NCBI GenBank assembly: GCA_004010275.1
Contig: RBWT01000043.1
Coordinates: 1-47,459 of the forward strand
Length of the DNA: 47,459 bases
Direction of reading: 5' to 3'
Origin: Streptomyces huasconensis
Lineage (GTDB): Bacteria > Actinomycetota > Actinomycetes > Streptomycetales > Streptomycetaceae
Part shown: piece after piece, positions 9,986 to 19,821 of the stretch
How positions within the stretch are numbered: the first letter of the stretch is position 1
Layout of the letters: every line of letters starts with the position of its first letter
The notes under the pieces: generated by a model
Told to the model about the DNA's origin: nothing
What the model saw: only the letters and a program-made list of their open reading frames with translations
Database searches by the model: none
Program-made: the position numbers and the translations under genes

Positions 9986-10083
9986 TCGAAGAGGTGGGGC
10001 GGGGATGGGCGTGGGGATGGGGACGGAGACGGGAACGGGGACGGATGCGAGGGCGGGGGCGGGCGGAAGAACGGTCGGTCACG

Positions 10084-12643
10084 GTGCGCGTGGCCCGGTG
10101 GAGTGCGCTGCACCCCTGGCGGGCGATGCTCGGCTGGCTGGTCTTCGTGGCGTTGTGCCTGGGCGGCGGGATCGCCGTCGGCTTGAACAGCGCCACCTCG
10201 GAGGACTTCCGCGTCGGCGAGGCCGGCCGGGCCGAGGCCCTGGCCGCCGAGGGCGGAGTTCAGCTCAGGCCGACGGAACAGGTGCTGATCCGGGCCGCGT
10301 CGGGCCCGCTGGACGAGGCGGCGGCCGACGCGGCCGTCAAGGACGTGACCGCCCGGATGAAGGCACTGCCGGAGGTCGCCTCCGTGGCGGAGCCGGTGCG
10401 CTCGGCGGACGGGCGCGTCCTGCGGGTCCAGGTGGAGCTGAACGGCCCCGAACAGGAGGACCAGGATCACGTCCCGCCGCTCCAGGCCCAGACCGAGAAG
10501 GTCGCGAAGGCCCACCCGGGCCTGGTCATCGAGGAGACCGGCGACGCCTCCGTGAGTAAGGGCGTCAGCGATCAGCGCGGTGAGGATCTCGCGTTCTCCG
10601 AGGCGATCACGCTGCCCATCACGCTGATCACGCTGGCGGTGGTCTTCGGCTCGGTCGTCATGGTCGGCGTGCCGATGCTGCTCGCCATCACATCGATCAT
10701 GGCCACGATGGGCCTGGCGATGGTCGCCTCGCACCTGCTGCCCGACACCGGTGTCGGGATGAGCATGATCCTGCTCATCGGCATGGCCGTCGGCGTCTAC
10801 TACACGCTCTTCTACCTCAAGCGCGAGCGCGAGGAACGGGCCAGGGCGGGCGGCCGCCTCACCTCCGAGGCGCTCGTCGAAGCCGCCGCCGCGACGGCCG
10901 GCCGGGCCATCGTGGTCTCCGGACTCGCCGTCATCGTCTCCACCACCGCGCTCTTCCTGGCCCGTGACGTCATCTTCGACTCGCTCGCGACCGGCACCAT
11001 CCTGGTCGTCGCCGTCGCCGTGGTCAGCTCCGTCACGGTGCTGCCCGCGCTGCTGGTCATGCTCGGCCGCCGCACCGAGCGCCGCGCGGCGAAGCGCGTC
11101 GCCCAGGGCAAGTCCGTACGCGCGTACGGGGAGAATCGGCTTGGCCGCGCGTACGGCGAGAAGGGGCCCGGCCGCGTTTGGCACGCCCTGCTCACGCCCG
11201 CCCGCAAGCACCCCGCGCTCACCCTGGGCGTGTCGGTCCTCGTCATGCTGGGGCTCGCGCTGCCCGCGCTGGAGATGAACCTCAAGAACCCGGCGCGGGA
11301 CAGCTTCTCCCGCGAGATCCCGGCGATGAAGGGGTACGACAGGCTGCTCGCGGCCTTCCCGGAGCTGCGCGTGCGGCACCTGGTCGTGGTGCGGGCGAAG
11401 GTTTCGCAGGTCGATGAGGTCCGGCAAGCCCTGCGGGAGCTGGACCGCGCGGCGAAGGCGGACCCCCTCTTCACCGCCCGCTCGGCCGGGGAGCAGGGGA
11501 GCGGCGGCTCTGGTACGCAGGTCCTCCGCTCCTCTGATGAGCAGAGGGCCCGCGGCTCCGGCACCCCGGCCGCCCACTCCTCTGAGGAGCAGAGGACCGG
11601 CAGGCTCCGGTACGCAGGTCCTCCGCTCCTCTGATGAGCAGAGGACCGGCGCCTCCAGCACCCCAGTCACCCACTCCTCTGAGGAGCAGAGGACCGGCAG
11701 CTCCCGCACCCCACTCACCCACTCCTCCGAGAAGCAGACCCCCACAGCTCCGCTCCTCCGCTCCTCTGAGGACCGGAGGACCACGACACTGGAGCTCAAC
11801 TCCCGCCACGCGACGTACTCGAAGCAAGCCGAAGCCTCACTCGACCGCCTGCGTCACCGCCACATCCCCGCCACCCTCGGCAAGCTCTCCGCGCTCCCCG
11901 GCGTGGAGACGGCCGTCACCGGCGAGGTGGCGCGCGGCGTGGACTACGTGGAGCACCAGAACGGGAAGCTGCCGCTCGTCCTCGGCTTCCTGCTCCTGAT
12001 GACCTTCGCCATGACCGTCCACGCGTTCCGCTCGGTCGTCCTCGGCCTCCTCGGCGTCGGGCTCAACCTGCTCTCCGCCGCCTCCGCGCTCGGGCTGCTC
12101 GTCCTCGTCTTCCAGGGCCGGTGGGCGGAGGACCTGCTCTCCTTCGTCTCGCTCGACGGCATCTCCTCGCGCGTGCCGCTCTTCCTCTTCGTGATCCTCT
12201 TCGGGCTCTCGATGGACTACCAGGTCTTCGTCGTCAGCCGCATACGCGAGGCCGCCCTGAACGGCGTACCCACGCGGCAGGCGGTCCTGGACGGCATCGC
12301 CTCCTCCGCCAAGGTGGTCACCAGCGCGGCGCTCGTCATGGTCACCGTCTTCGCGAGCTTCGTGATGCTGCACATCCTGGAGATGAAGCAGATGGGCTTC
12401 GTCCTCGCGGCGGCCGTCCTGCTCGACGCGTTCGTGATTCGCGTCATGATCCTCCCGGCGGCACTGCTCCTCCTCGGCCGCGCCACCTGGTGGCCGTCCG
12501 GTGCGGTCCGCCGCGCGCAGGAGCGGCCGGCTCCCCGCCGTGAAGGGCCTGACGGGGGCGATTCCATCGGGCCCGAGCGGGCGTACCCCGGGGGAAGTTT
12601 TGAGCGGCACTCTAAACCGGGAAGCGTCCCACACAGCGGATAA
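10084..12643 (+). CDS. MMPL/RND-family transporter with repeat-expanded loop
   Basis: Large inner-membrane exporter of the MmpL type. The N-terminal helix is ALHPWRAMLGWLVFVALC; a first extracytoplasmic domain follows, then five to six helices including TLPITLITLAVVFGSVVM and ITSIMATMGLAMVA with the transport motif GMAVGVYYTLFYLKRERE, a central helix near 11215-11275, a second extracytoplasmic domain, and the matching C-terminal bundle with FGLSMDYQVFVVSRIREA. Substrates of the family are lipids or hydrophobic small molecules. GTG 10084 is preferred; ATG 9979 is in frame but lies in the putative operator. A 48-bp tandem repeat array expands the second loop, and one extra base within it breaks the frame near 11602. 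It is controlled presumably by the divergent ArsR gene. TAA at 12641-12643. Confidence 0.88.
11531..11779 (+). repeat. 48-bp tandem repeats with palindromic core inside MMPL gene
   Basis: The core CCTCTGAKGAGCAGAGG (6-bp arms, 5-bp spacer) recurs at 11531, 11579, 11628, 11676, 11724 (degenerate) and 11763 (degenerate). Spacing is 48 bp, except 49 between the second and third copy, where the reading frame breaks, and 39 before the last. In frame it encodes 16-residue units around SSDEQR/SSEEQRTG, hydrophilic and Ser/Glu/Arg-rich, alternating two subtypes (TQVLRSSDEQR and TP..HSSEEQR). Confidence 0.85.
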
Positions 12644-12691
12644 CCGGAGCAGTTGGGGGTGGTGGGTTGGGCGGCCGTCCTTGCGACCGCT

Positions 12692-12697
12692 TACGAT
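12692..12697 (+). promoter_or_regulatory. possible -10 element for leaderless APC permease gene
   Basis: TACGAT ends 7 bp before GTG 12705 and no ribosome site intervenes, matching the common leaderless layout. The nearest -35 candidate (TTGGGC at 12667) is spaced 19 bp. Tentative. Confidence 0.35.
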
Positions 12698-12704
12698 CCT
12701 CTGC

Positions 12705-14783
12705 GTGTCCAAACTGACCGACGTGCCCAAACGCATCCTGATCGGGCGCGCACTGCGCAGTGACCGGCTCGGAGAAACGCTCCTGCCGAAGCGCATCGCA
12801 CTCCCCGTCTTCGCGTCCGACCCGCTCTCCTCCGTCGCGTACGCGCCGGGAGAGGTCCTCCTCGTCCTCTCCATCGCGGGTGTGTCGGCGTACCACTTCA
12901 GCCCGTGGATCGCGGTGGCGGTCGTGGTGCTGATGTTCACCGTGGTCGCCTCGTACAGACAGAACGTGCACGCGTACCCGAGCGGTGGTGGCGACTACGA
13001 GGTCGCCACCACCAACCTTGGCCCCAAGGCCGGCCTGACCGTCGCGAGCGCCCTGCTCGTCGACTACGTCCTGACCGTGGCCGTGTCGATCTCCTCGGGC
13101 ATCGAGAACCTCGGCTCGGCGGTCCCCTTCGTGGTCGAGCACAAGGTGCTCTGCGCGGTCGCCGTCATCGTCCTGCTCACGCTGATGAACCTGCGCGGCG
13201 TGAAGGAGTCCGGGAAGCTCTTCGCCATCCCGACGTACGTCTTCGTGGCGGGCGTCTTCATCATGATCGCGTGGGGCGCCTTCCGGGGCATCGTCCTGGA
13301 CGACACCATGAAGGCACCCACCGCCGACTACGAGATCAAGCCCGAGCACCAGGGCCTCGCGGGCTTCGCGCTGGTCTTCCTGCTGCTGAGGGCGTTCTCC
13401 TCGGGATGTGCCGCGCTCACCGGCGTCGAGGCGATCAGCAACGGCGTCCCGGCCTTCCGCAAGCCGAAGTCCAAGAACGCCGCGACGACGCTCGCCCTCA
13501 TGGGCGGCCTGGCCGTCACCATGTTCTGCGGCATCATCGCGCTCGCCATGGTGACCAAGGTCCGGATGGCGGAGAACCCGGCGAAGGACCTCTTCCACGA
13601 CGGCGTCTCGGTCGGCTCGGACTACGTCCAGAACCCGGTGATCTCCCAGGTCGCCGAGGCCGTCTTCGGCCACGGCAGCCTGCTGTTCATGATCCTGGCC
13701 GCCGCCACCGCGCTGGTCCTCTTCCTCGCGGCCAACACCGCGTACAACGGCTTCCCGCTGCTCGGCTCGATCCTCGCCCAGGACCGCTACCTGCCGCGCC
13801 AGCTGCACACCCGCGGCGACCGCCTCGCGTTCTCCAACGGCATCGTGCTCCTCGCGGGCGCCGCCGCCCTGCTGGTCTTCATCTACGGCGCCGACTCCAC
13901 CCGCCTGATCCAGCTCTACATCGTCGGCGTCTTCGTCTCCTTCACGCTCAGCCAGATCGGCATGGTCCGGCACTGGAACCGCCACCTGGCCGCCGAGAAG
14001 GACCAGAACAAGCGCCGCCGCATGATCCGCTCCCGCGCGATCAACACCTTCGGCGCCTTCTTCACGGGCCTGGTCCTGGTCGTCGTACTCGTCACCAAGT
14101 TCACGCACGGCGCCTGGGTCGCGCTGCTCGGCATGTGCATCTTCTACGTGACGATGACGGCGATCCGCCGCCACTACGACCGCGTGGCCGAGGAGATCGC
14201 CGCCCCGGACACCCCCACCGACGACAGCGTGCGCCCCTCCCGCGTCCACTCGATCGTCCTCGTCTCCAAGATCCACCGGCCGACGCTGCGCGCCCTGTCG
14301 TACGCGAAGCTGATGCGCTCGCACACCCTTGAGGCGCTCAGCATCAACGTCGACCCGGCGGAGACCAAGGCCCTCAAGGACGAGTGGGAGCGACGCGGCA
14401 TCACCGTGCCGCTGAAGGTCCTCGACTCGCCCTACCGCGAGATCACCCGGCCGATCATCGAGTACGTGAAGAACCTGCGCAGGGAGAGCCCGCGCGACGT
14501 GGTCAGCGTGATCATCCCCGAGTATGTGGTCGGCCACTGGTACGAGCACCTGCTGCACAACCAGAGCGCGCTGCGCCTCAAGGGCCGGCTGCTCTTCACG
14601 CCGGGCGTGATGGTGACGTCCGTCCCCTACCAGCTGGACTCCTCCGAGGCGGCGAAGCGGCGGGCCCGCAGGCGCCAGGAGTGGAACGCGCCGGGCGCGG
14701 TGCGGCGGGGGCCGGTGGAGAAGCCGCGGCGCACGAAGGAGAAGGAGAAGGACAGGGAGAAGGAGCCGAGCAAGAGGCTCTGA
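12705..14783 (+). CDS. APC-superfamily permease, KimA-like potassium importer
   Basis: A 692-residue membrane protein. The start GTG gives SKLTDVPKRILIGRALRSDR, then ALPVFASDPLSSVAYAPGE, the amino-acid/KUP-type substrate motif of the APC fold, and about twelve helices (for example ALLVDYVLTVAVSISSGIEN, AFSSGCAALTGVEAISNGVP, NTAYNGFPLLGSILAQDRY). A soluble C-terminal domain of about 200 residues (SIVLVSKIHRPTLRALSYAK, YEHLLHNQSALRLK) ends in a Lys/Glu/Arg-rich tail. This layout fits KimA-type high-affinity, c-di-AMP-responsive potassium importers, though many databases call it an amino-acid permease. Its position between TrkA regulators, kdpDE and a TrmA-type gene supports a potassium role; that is inference. 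Frame intact. Confidence 0.85.
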   Translation: MSKLTDVPKRILIGRALRSDRLGETLLPKRIALPVFASDPLSSVAYAPGEVLLVLSIAGVSAYHFSPWIAVAVVVLMFTVVASYRQNVHAYPSGGGDYEVATTNLGPKAGLTVASALLVDYVLTVAVSISSGIENLGSAVPFVVEHKVLCAVAVIVLLTLMNLRGVKESGKLFAIPTYVFVAGVFIMIAWGAFRGIVLDDTMKAPTADYEIKPEHQGLAGFALVFLLLRAFSSGCAALTGVEAISNGVPAFRKPKSKNAATTLALMGGLAVTMFCGIIALAMVTKVRMAENPAKDLFHDGVSVGSDYVQNPVISQVAEAVFGHGSLLFMILAAATALVLFLAANTAYNGFPLLGSILAQDRYLPRQLHTRGDRLAFSNGIVLLAGAAALLVFIYGADSTRLIQLYIVGVFVSFTLSQIGMVRHWNRHLAAEKDQNKRRRMIRSRAINTFGAFFTGLVLVVVLVTKFTHGAWVALLGMCIFYVTMTAIRRHYDRVAEEIAAPDTPTDDSVRPSRVHSIVLVSKIHRPTLRALSYAKLMRSHTLEALSINVDPAETKALKDEWERRGITVPLKVLDSPYREITRPIIEYVKNLRRESPRDVVSVIIPEYVVGHWYEHLLHNQSALRLKGRLLFTPGVMVTSVPYQLDSSEAAKRRARRRQEWNAPGAVRRGPVEKPRRTKEKEKDREKEPSKRL

Positions 14784-14886
14784 GCTTCTTGGGTCCCTCT
14801 CTGTGGCGAGCGGCCGGGCGACACCCACGTAGACTGGTGGGCTGTTGTCCGGCCGTTCCCTTTTCACGTTGTGGAGTCACCCCGCC

Positions 14887-16229
14887 ATGCAGGCAGAACC
14901 GAAGAATCCGCAGGCGGGGAACTCCCTGGTCGGCCAGGAGTACGAGGTCGAGATCGGCCCCGTCGCGCACGGCGGCCACTGCATCGCCCGGACCGCCGAG
15001 GGCCAGGTGCTCTTCGTACGGCACACGCTGCCCGGCGAGAAGGTCATCGCACGCGTGACCGAGGGTGAGGAGGGCGCGCGTTTCCTGCGCGCGGACGCCG
15101 TGACGATCCTCGACCCCTCCAAGGACCGCGTCGAGGCCCCCTGCCCCTACGCCGGCCCCGGCCGCTGCGGCGGCTGCGACTGGCAGCACGCGAAGCCGGG
15201 CGCTCAGCGCCGCCTCAAGGGCGAGGTCATCGCCGAACAGCTCAAGCGCCTCGCGGGCCTGACCCCCGAGGAGGCCGGCTGGGACGGCACGGTCATGCCG
15301 GCGGAGGGCGACAAGCTGCCGCCGGGCGAGGTCCCCTCCTGGCGTACGCGCGTGCAGTACGCGGTGGACGCGGACGGCAACGCCGGCCTGCGCCGCCACC
15401 GCTCGCACGAGGTCGAGCCGATCGAGCACTGCATGATCGCGGCCGACGGCGTCTCCGAACTCGGCATCGAACAGCGCGACTGGTCCGGCATGGCGTCGAT
15501 CGAGGCGATCGCGGCGACGGGCTCCCAGGACCGCCAGGTGATCCTCACCCCGAAGCCGGGCGCCCGGCTGCCGATCGTGGAGCTGGACAAGCCGGTGTCG
15601 GTGATGCGGGTGGAGGAGAAGGACGGCGGCGTCCACCGCGTCCACGGCCGCCCCTTCGTCCGCGAGCGCGCCGACGGCCGTACGTACCGGGTCGGCAGCG
15701 GCGGCTTCTGGCAGGTCCACCCGAAGGCCGCGGAGACGCTGATGCTCGCCGTGATGCAGGGCCTGCTGCCCCGCAAGGGCGACACGGCGCTGGACCTCTA
15801 CTGCGGGGTCGGCCTCTTCGCGGGCGCCCTCGCGGACCGGGTCGGCGAGCAGGGCGCAGTGCTCGGCATCGAGTCCGGCAAGCGGGCGGTGGAGGACGCG
15901 CGCCACAACCTGGCGGGCTTCGACCGCGTCCGCATCGAACAGGGCAAGGTCGAAGCGGTCCTCCCGCGCACGGGCATCACCGAGGCGGACCTGATCGTCC
16001 TGGACCCCCCGCGCGCAGGCGCGGGCAAGCAGACGGTACGCCACCTCTCGGCCCTCTGCGCCGCCGCATCGCCTACGTGGCCTGCGACCCGGCGGCGCTG
16101 GCGCGGGACCTGGGGTATTTCCGGGAGGGCGGGTACCGGGTGCGGTCGTTGCGGGCGTTTGATCTTTTTCCGATGACGCATCACGTGGAGTGCGTGGCGA
16201 TTCTTGAGCCTGCGGCAAAGAGTGCCTGA
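14887..16229 (+). CDS. TRAM-domain class I SAM RNA methyltransferase (TrmA/RlmD family)
   Basis: Predicted uracil-C5 methyltransferase of tRNA or rRNA. An N-terminal TRAM domain (YEVEIGPVAHGGHCIARTAE) is followed by a possible iron-sulfur motif CPYAGPGRCGGCDWQH, a central domain, and the Rossmann SAM-binding motif DTALDLYCGVGLFAGAL with LIVLDPPRAGAGKQTV. The nucleophile region is recovered only after a one-base correction near 16060: YVACDPAALARDLGYF then MTHHVECVAILEP and TGA 16227-16229. ATG 14887 has GGAG upstream; a TAGACT -10 candidate lies near 14829. The gene is conserved next to the APC permease in Streptomyces and is housekeeping in character. The break is probably an assembly indel because the downstream residues are fully conserved. 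Confidence 0.88.
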
Positions 16230-16865
16230 CCTGCGGTTTTCGTCTGATGGTGAAGTGCCTTCACCTGATTCCAGGCAGCCATCGAGTGGAAGTGCGTGCT
16301 GATGGGTGTTTCTCCGCGACGGGGCCGGTGACCTGCTGATCTGTCGATCGGGTGCGGTGGGACAGCGCAGGATGGCGCATATGTCGGCTGGTATCTGTCG
16401 CGTCGTCTCGACGCTCATTTGACGCTGAACTTGATGGTCGGTCAGGCAGCTGCTGTGCCGGGCCGTGGCCGTTGCGCCCGTCGCGAGGGGCCCCGCCGCA
16501 GTGGACGCGACCGGCGGCGCCGTCGCGGCGGGGCCCGTATCGGTATCGAGCGCTGCCCAGTTCGCGAGAAGCCTCCGCCTGGGCCAGCAGTTCCTGGGCC
16601 TTGGCCTTCACTTGAGGGGCACGGTGAGTGCTATCGACCGCCCGTCGGGGTCGTGGAAGCGTCCGACTGGGGTCAGGTGAGTGTCGGCGAGGCGGGCGGT
16701 GCTGGTCGGCGGCCTGCCCTGCCAGGCTGGGTTCCAGCGGCAGCCGTCGACTGCTCCCCGAGCATCTTCTCGTTGGACGACCGGCGGGCCCGGACTGTCT
16801 ACGGGGTGCGCGCGGTCGCTCCGGTCGTACTCCCGGTTACCGCGGCGTCTCCGGCGACCGGCACG
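16230..16865. other. 636-bp region without a supportable gene
   Basis: No open frame here shows a recognisable family or good actinobacterial codon use. The segment opens with a perfect 7-bp hairpin (GGTGAAG/CTTCACC, 16249-16265) that could help end the RNA methyltransferase transcript. A leftward reading around 16550-16614 gives a short helical KAKAQELLAQAEASRELG peptide that may be a relic of a degraded gene. The segment marks the border between core genes and the metabolite locus. Confidence 0.5.
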
Positions 16866-18065
16866 TCAAGCGGCTGCTCCTGACGGTAGGTGGCGGCGGC
16901 CTCCCGCCAGCACCAGGCGTACGTCGCGCAGGCACTGGAGGTCGGTCAGCGGGTTGCCGTCCACCACCAGCAGGTCCGCGCGGTGGCCGGGGGCGAGGAG
17001 GCCCGTTTCGGCGGCGATGCCGAGGGCCTCGGCCGCCTCGGTGGTCGCCAGGTCGATGATCTCGGCCGGTGAGAACCCGATGTGCTCGAAGAACTCGAGG
17101 CTGGAGACGAAGTCGTCGAACACGGCGTGGGCTACGCCCGCGTCCGTACCGGCGACGAGGCGGACGCCCCGGTCGGCCATCCAGCGCAGCCGGGCGAACA
17201 TCTCGTCGGCGCGGCGGGGGCCGAAGCGCTCGGCGAAACCCCGCCAGTCGGGACTGGCCGCGGGGCAGACGTGGATACCGCGCTCCGCGATCACGGCGAC
17301 CACGTCCTCCCGTACGTCGAAACCGTCCTCGGCGATCCAGGTGCAGTGTTCCAGGGTGTCCACGCCCGCGGCCACGGCCGCGGCGATGCCCTCGGTACCG
17401 TGTGCGTGGGCCGCGACGCGCAGGGCCGCCGCGTGGGCCTCCTCAACCACCGCACGCAGCTCAGTCCCGGTGAACTGCGCCTGCCAGATGGGCGGTCCGC
17501 CCTTCGTGATGCCCCCGCCGGTGGCCATCACCTTGATGACGTCAGCGCCGCCCGCCACGTTCCGCCGCACCAGGTCCCGTACGGCGTTTTCGGTGTCGGC
17601 CTCGCCGCCGAAAAACCAGCAGTGGCCGCCTGTCCGCGTCACGGGGGTGGTGGCGCTCAGGATGCGGGGCCCCGGCAGCACCCCGGCAGCGACGGCGTCG
17701 CGCAGCCGCGCGGCGAGCCCGGCACGGTCGCCGAGATCGCGCACGGTGGTCACCCCGCAGTCCAGCAGCCGCCGGGCCCGCCCCGCCATCGCGAGCAGCA
17801 GGTCCTTGTCGTCCGTGGCGTGCAGTGTGCCCACCGGGTCCGAGCCGGCGTCGAGAGCGAGATGCACATGGCAGTCGATCAGTCCCGGCAGGACGGTGGC
17901 GTCGGGGAAGGACAGGGTGGGAGTTCCCGGCGCCGTTCGGGCCCCGGCCTCGGAACGGTGCCCGGCGTATACGACGGTCTCCCCGCGCACCAGGACCGCC
18001 CCGTCGCGGACGTGACGCCCCTTCGCGCCCGTCACCACCGTCCCGGCCGTGATCAGCAGGTCCAT
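16866..18065 (-). CDS. metal-dependent amidohydrolase (imidazolonepropionase/prolidase-like)
   Basis: A 399-residue cytoplasmic amidohydrolase-superfamily enzyme with all metal-ligand motifs: HxH in GLIDCHVHLALDAG, the bridging lysine in ADVIKVMATGGG, histidines in AAHAHGTEG and TLEHCTWI, and the catalytic aspartate in RLVAGTDAGVAHA. The small N-terminal beta-sandwich (LITAGTVVTGAKG) and C-terminal LAPGHRADLLVVDGNPL complete the fold. It is the last gene of a leftward operon, 33 bp after the MAB_1171c gene. Substrate unknown. In the benzoxazole clusters (A33853, nataxazole) an amidohydrolase is proposed to close the oxazole ring with an AMP ligase and a KASIII homologue; such partners occur 15-19 kb away here, but the link is only suggestive. 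Frame intact. Confidence 0.88.
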   Translation of the reverse strand: MDLLITAGTVVTGAKGRHVRDGAVLVRGETVVYAGHRSEAGARTAPGTPTLSFPDATVLPGLIDCHVHLALDAGSDPVGTLHATDDKDLLLAMAGRARRLLDCGVTTVRDLGDRAGLAARLRDAVAAGVLPGPRILSATTPVTRTGGHCWFFGGEADTENAVRDLVRRNVAGGADVIKVMATGGGITKGGPPIWQAQFTGTELRAVVEEAHAAALRVAAHAHGTEGIAAAVAAGVDTLEHCTWIAEDGFDVREDVVAVIAERGIHVCPAASPDWRGFAERFGPRRADEMFARLRWMADRGVRLVAGTDAGVAHAVFDDFVSSLEFFEHIGFSPAEIIDLATTEAAEALGIAAETGLLAPGHRADLLVVDGNPLTDLQCLRDVRLVLAGGRRHLPSGAAA

Positions 18066-18098
18066 GGGTGGTCACACACTCCTCTTGTCGGTCGGTGC

Positions 18099-19236
18099 TC
18101 AGGCGGCGTCGAGCGCGTCGGAGAGCACGATGAGTTGGCGCACGTCGTCGTTGATGCCGTCGCGACGGGCAGGGCTACCGGGACCGCCCGGGTCGGCGCG
18201 GGGGCACCAGCGGCGTGGGCCTTCAGCGCCGCGCGCAGATGTCCGGCGAGCACGCCGCGCGGAAGTGTCTCCACGGGCTCGCGCAGCGCCCCGAGTTCGG
18301 CGAGGTGGGGGCTGAGCCGCACGAGTCCGTCACGGCACTCGATCACGCGCCGGTAGTAGCGGTGATGGGTCCCGCTCAGCAGCCGAGGGCGGCCCGCTCG
18401 GCCGTTCCGTGCGAGCGCCCGAAGGAGTCCTCCGGGAAGGCCTCGTGGAGCGCCGTCCACAGCGGGGTCAGCCGGTGGTACACCCTGCGGTGCCGCCACC
18501 ACAGATGCACCGCCGCGAGTCGGTTCGCCGTACTGGGATAGAGCACCCCGATGACGAAGAGCGGGATCGCCACGTCGAGGAGGAGCTTCGCCCCCAAGAT
18601 GACGGGCAGCGGAACCGGGCCGCCGAGCGACCGGACTACGACGAGCACCTCGCGCAGCGCGCCGGCCGCCACCATGGCGGACAGGGAGACGGCCACTACC
18701 CACAGACCGTGTGCCAGCGGCCCGCGGGACAGCCGGGCGTAGCGGCAGGTCCACCACAGAGCCATGGAGAGGGCGTAACACAGATAGAGCCCGGCGACGA
18801 GATAGAACGTGGCGACCCCGCCCACCTGCATGTTCGCCGTGGCGTACACATGACCGCGCTGGCCGGGGGGTGTCGCCGCCATGGCCAGGGTGATGACGGC
18901 GGTGGTGGCCGCCATCGGGATCAGCTCGAGCCGGGCGCGTCGGCGTCCCCTTTCCTGGTCGGCCACCGAGTGCAGGTAGAAGCACATGAGCCAGTAGACG
19001 GTACCGAGCAGCAGGACGTTCTGCAGCAGCTTGGTCGTCCCGGCGCCGACCAGCCCGTCGACCAGACGGGTGCCGCTCGGCAGGCCCAGGGGGAAGGAGA
19101 GGCCGGCATGGACGATGCAGAAGGTGACCGACTGGAGCAGCCGGTCGTGCGGGGCCCGGACCAGCTGGGAGACCTTCCAGACGAGAGCCAGCAGCAACAC
19201 CGCGCCGAGCAGCGGGGTCAGCACGCCTACAGCCAC
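18099..19236 (-). CDS. MAB_1171c-type multi-pass membrane protein (frameshifted)
   Basis: Predicted membrane protein of about 380 residues with seven or so helices near the N terminus (LLGAVLLLALVWKVSQLV, TKLLQNVLLLGTVYWLMCFY, AATTAVITLAMAA, ATFYLVAGLYLCYALSMALWW, AHGLWVVAVSLSAMVAAG, LLLDVAIPLFVIGVLYP) and a cytoplasmic tail with HRRVYHRLTPLWTALHEAFP and HHRYYRRVIECRDGLVRLSP. These match the 'MAB_1171c putative transporter' family, which usually travels with XRE and ImmA/IrrE genes, as here. GTG 19236 overlaps the peptidase stop. The frame breaks near 18385 and again near 18170; corrected, the protein ends RQLIVLSDALDAA with TGA at 18101-18099. Biochemical role unknown. Confidence 0.75.
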
Positions 19237-19739
19237 CCCTGCCGGTCGCCCAGCGCCGCTTGGATGCGACGGGTCGCGCGGTCCCCGGACGGACGGGGCC
19301 TGGTCTCCTCCAGCATGGCCCACCCCATGATGATGGTGGCAATCAACTCGGCCTCGCGCTCCTGCTCTTCGTCGTAGGAGGTGCGCCCGAGCATGCTCTT
19401 GACCACGTCCGGGGAGATGTTGGGCATCAGGGCCTGGAGTACGCCCCCGTCGGCTTCCCGGTTGGAGTGGCCCGCCAGGATGTGCCCGACCTCGTGCATG
19501 ATGATGTGGTCCTGGTGCGCCTTGCTCGTCTCCCGCTGGTGGAAGATGTAGTCGGCGCTGTCGGTGCCGATCCAGAGGCCCGAGGGGCCGGAGACGGGGA
19601 GCCCGTACGGGACCAGCCGTATGGGGCGGCCGCGGCGCTCGCCGAGCAGCCTGCAGAGAGTCTCCACGTCCAGCGGTGGTTGTACTTGGAGTGACTGGAG
19701 CTCGCGTTTGCATCGTCTGCGCAACGCACGTTCCTTCAC
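19227..19739 (-). CDS. ImmA/IrrE-type zinc metallopeptidase
   Basis: A 170-residue protein with the HExxH signature in DHIIMHEVGHILAGHSN and a downstream glutamate-rich helix (EEQEREAELIATIIMGWAML) supplying the third ligand, as in ImmA/IrrE (COG2856) peptidases. These cleave partner repressors; the obvious partner is the adjacent XRE protein. I chose GTG 19739 (VKERALRRRCKREL), since upstream codons are unlike coding sequence. It overlaps the MAB_1171c start by 10 bp. The XRE/ImmA/membrane-protein trio recurs in Streptomyces, and its signal is unknown. Frame intact. Confidence 0.82.
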   Translation of the reverse strand: MKERALRRRCKRELQSLQVQPPLDVETLCRLLGERRGRPIRLVPYGLPVSGPSGLWIGTDSADYIFHQRETSKAHQDHIIMHEVGHILAGHSNREADGGVLQALMPNISPDVVKSMLGRTSYDEEQEREAELIATIIMGWAMLEETRPRPSGDRATRRIQAALGDRQGWL

Positions 19740-19821
19740 CGAACACCAACCTCGCGCGTCTCGTCCATGCCCCCATGTAACAGTAGGCAAGCAACGGGAT
19801 ACAGGTGGAATCAGGCCATGA

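Noticed and set aside
9979..10083. MMPL start at ATG 9979
   Set aside because: The extra N terminus is an Arg/Gly/Trp-rich run unlike the family and overlaps the putative operator; GTG 10084 gives the usual N terminus.
11531..11779. Regularly spaced palindromic repeats read as a CRISPR array
   Set aside because: Units are contiguous protein-coding repeats with near-identical 'spacers', in frame with an MMPL gene, and no cas genes are present.
16261..16611. Leftward 116-codon open frame in the 16.2-16.9 kb gap
   Set aside because: No recognisable family, poor codon pattern beyond the first 20 residues and no ribosome site.
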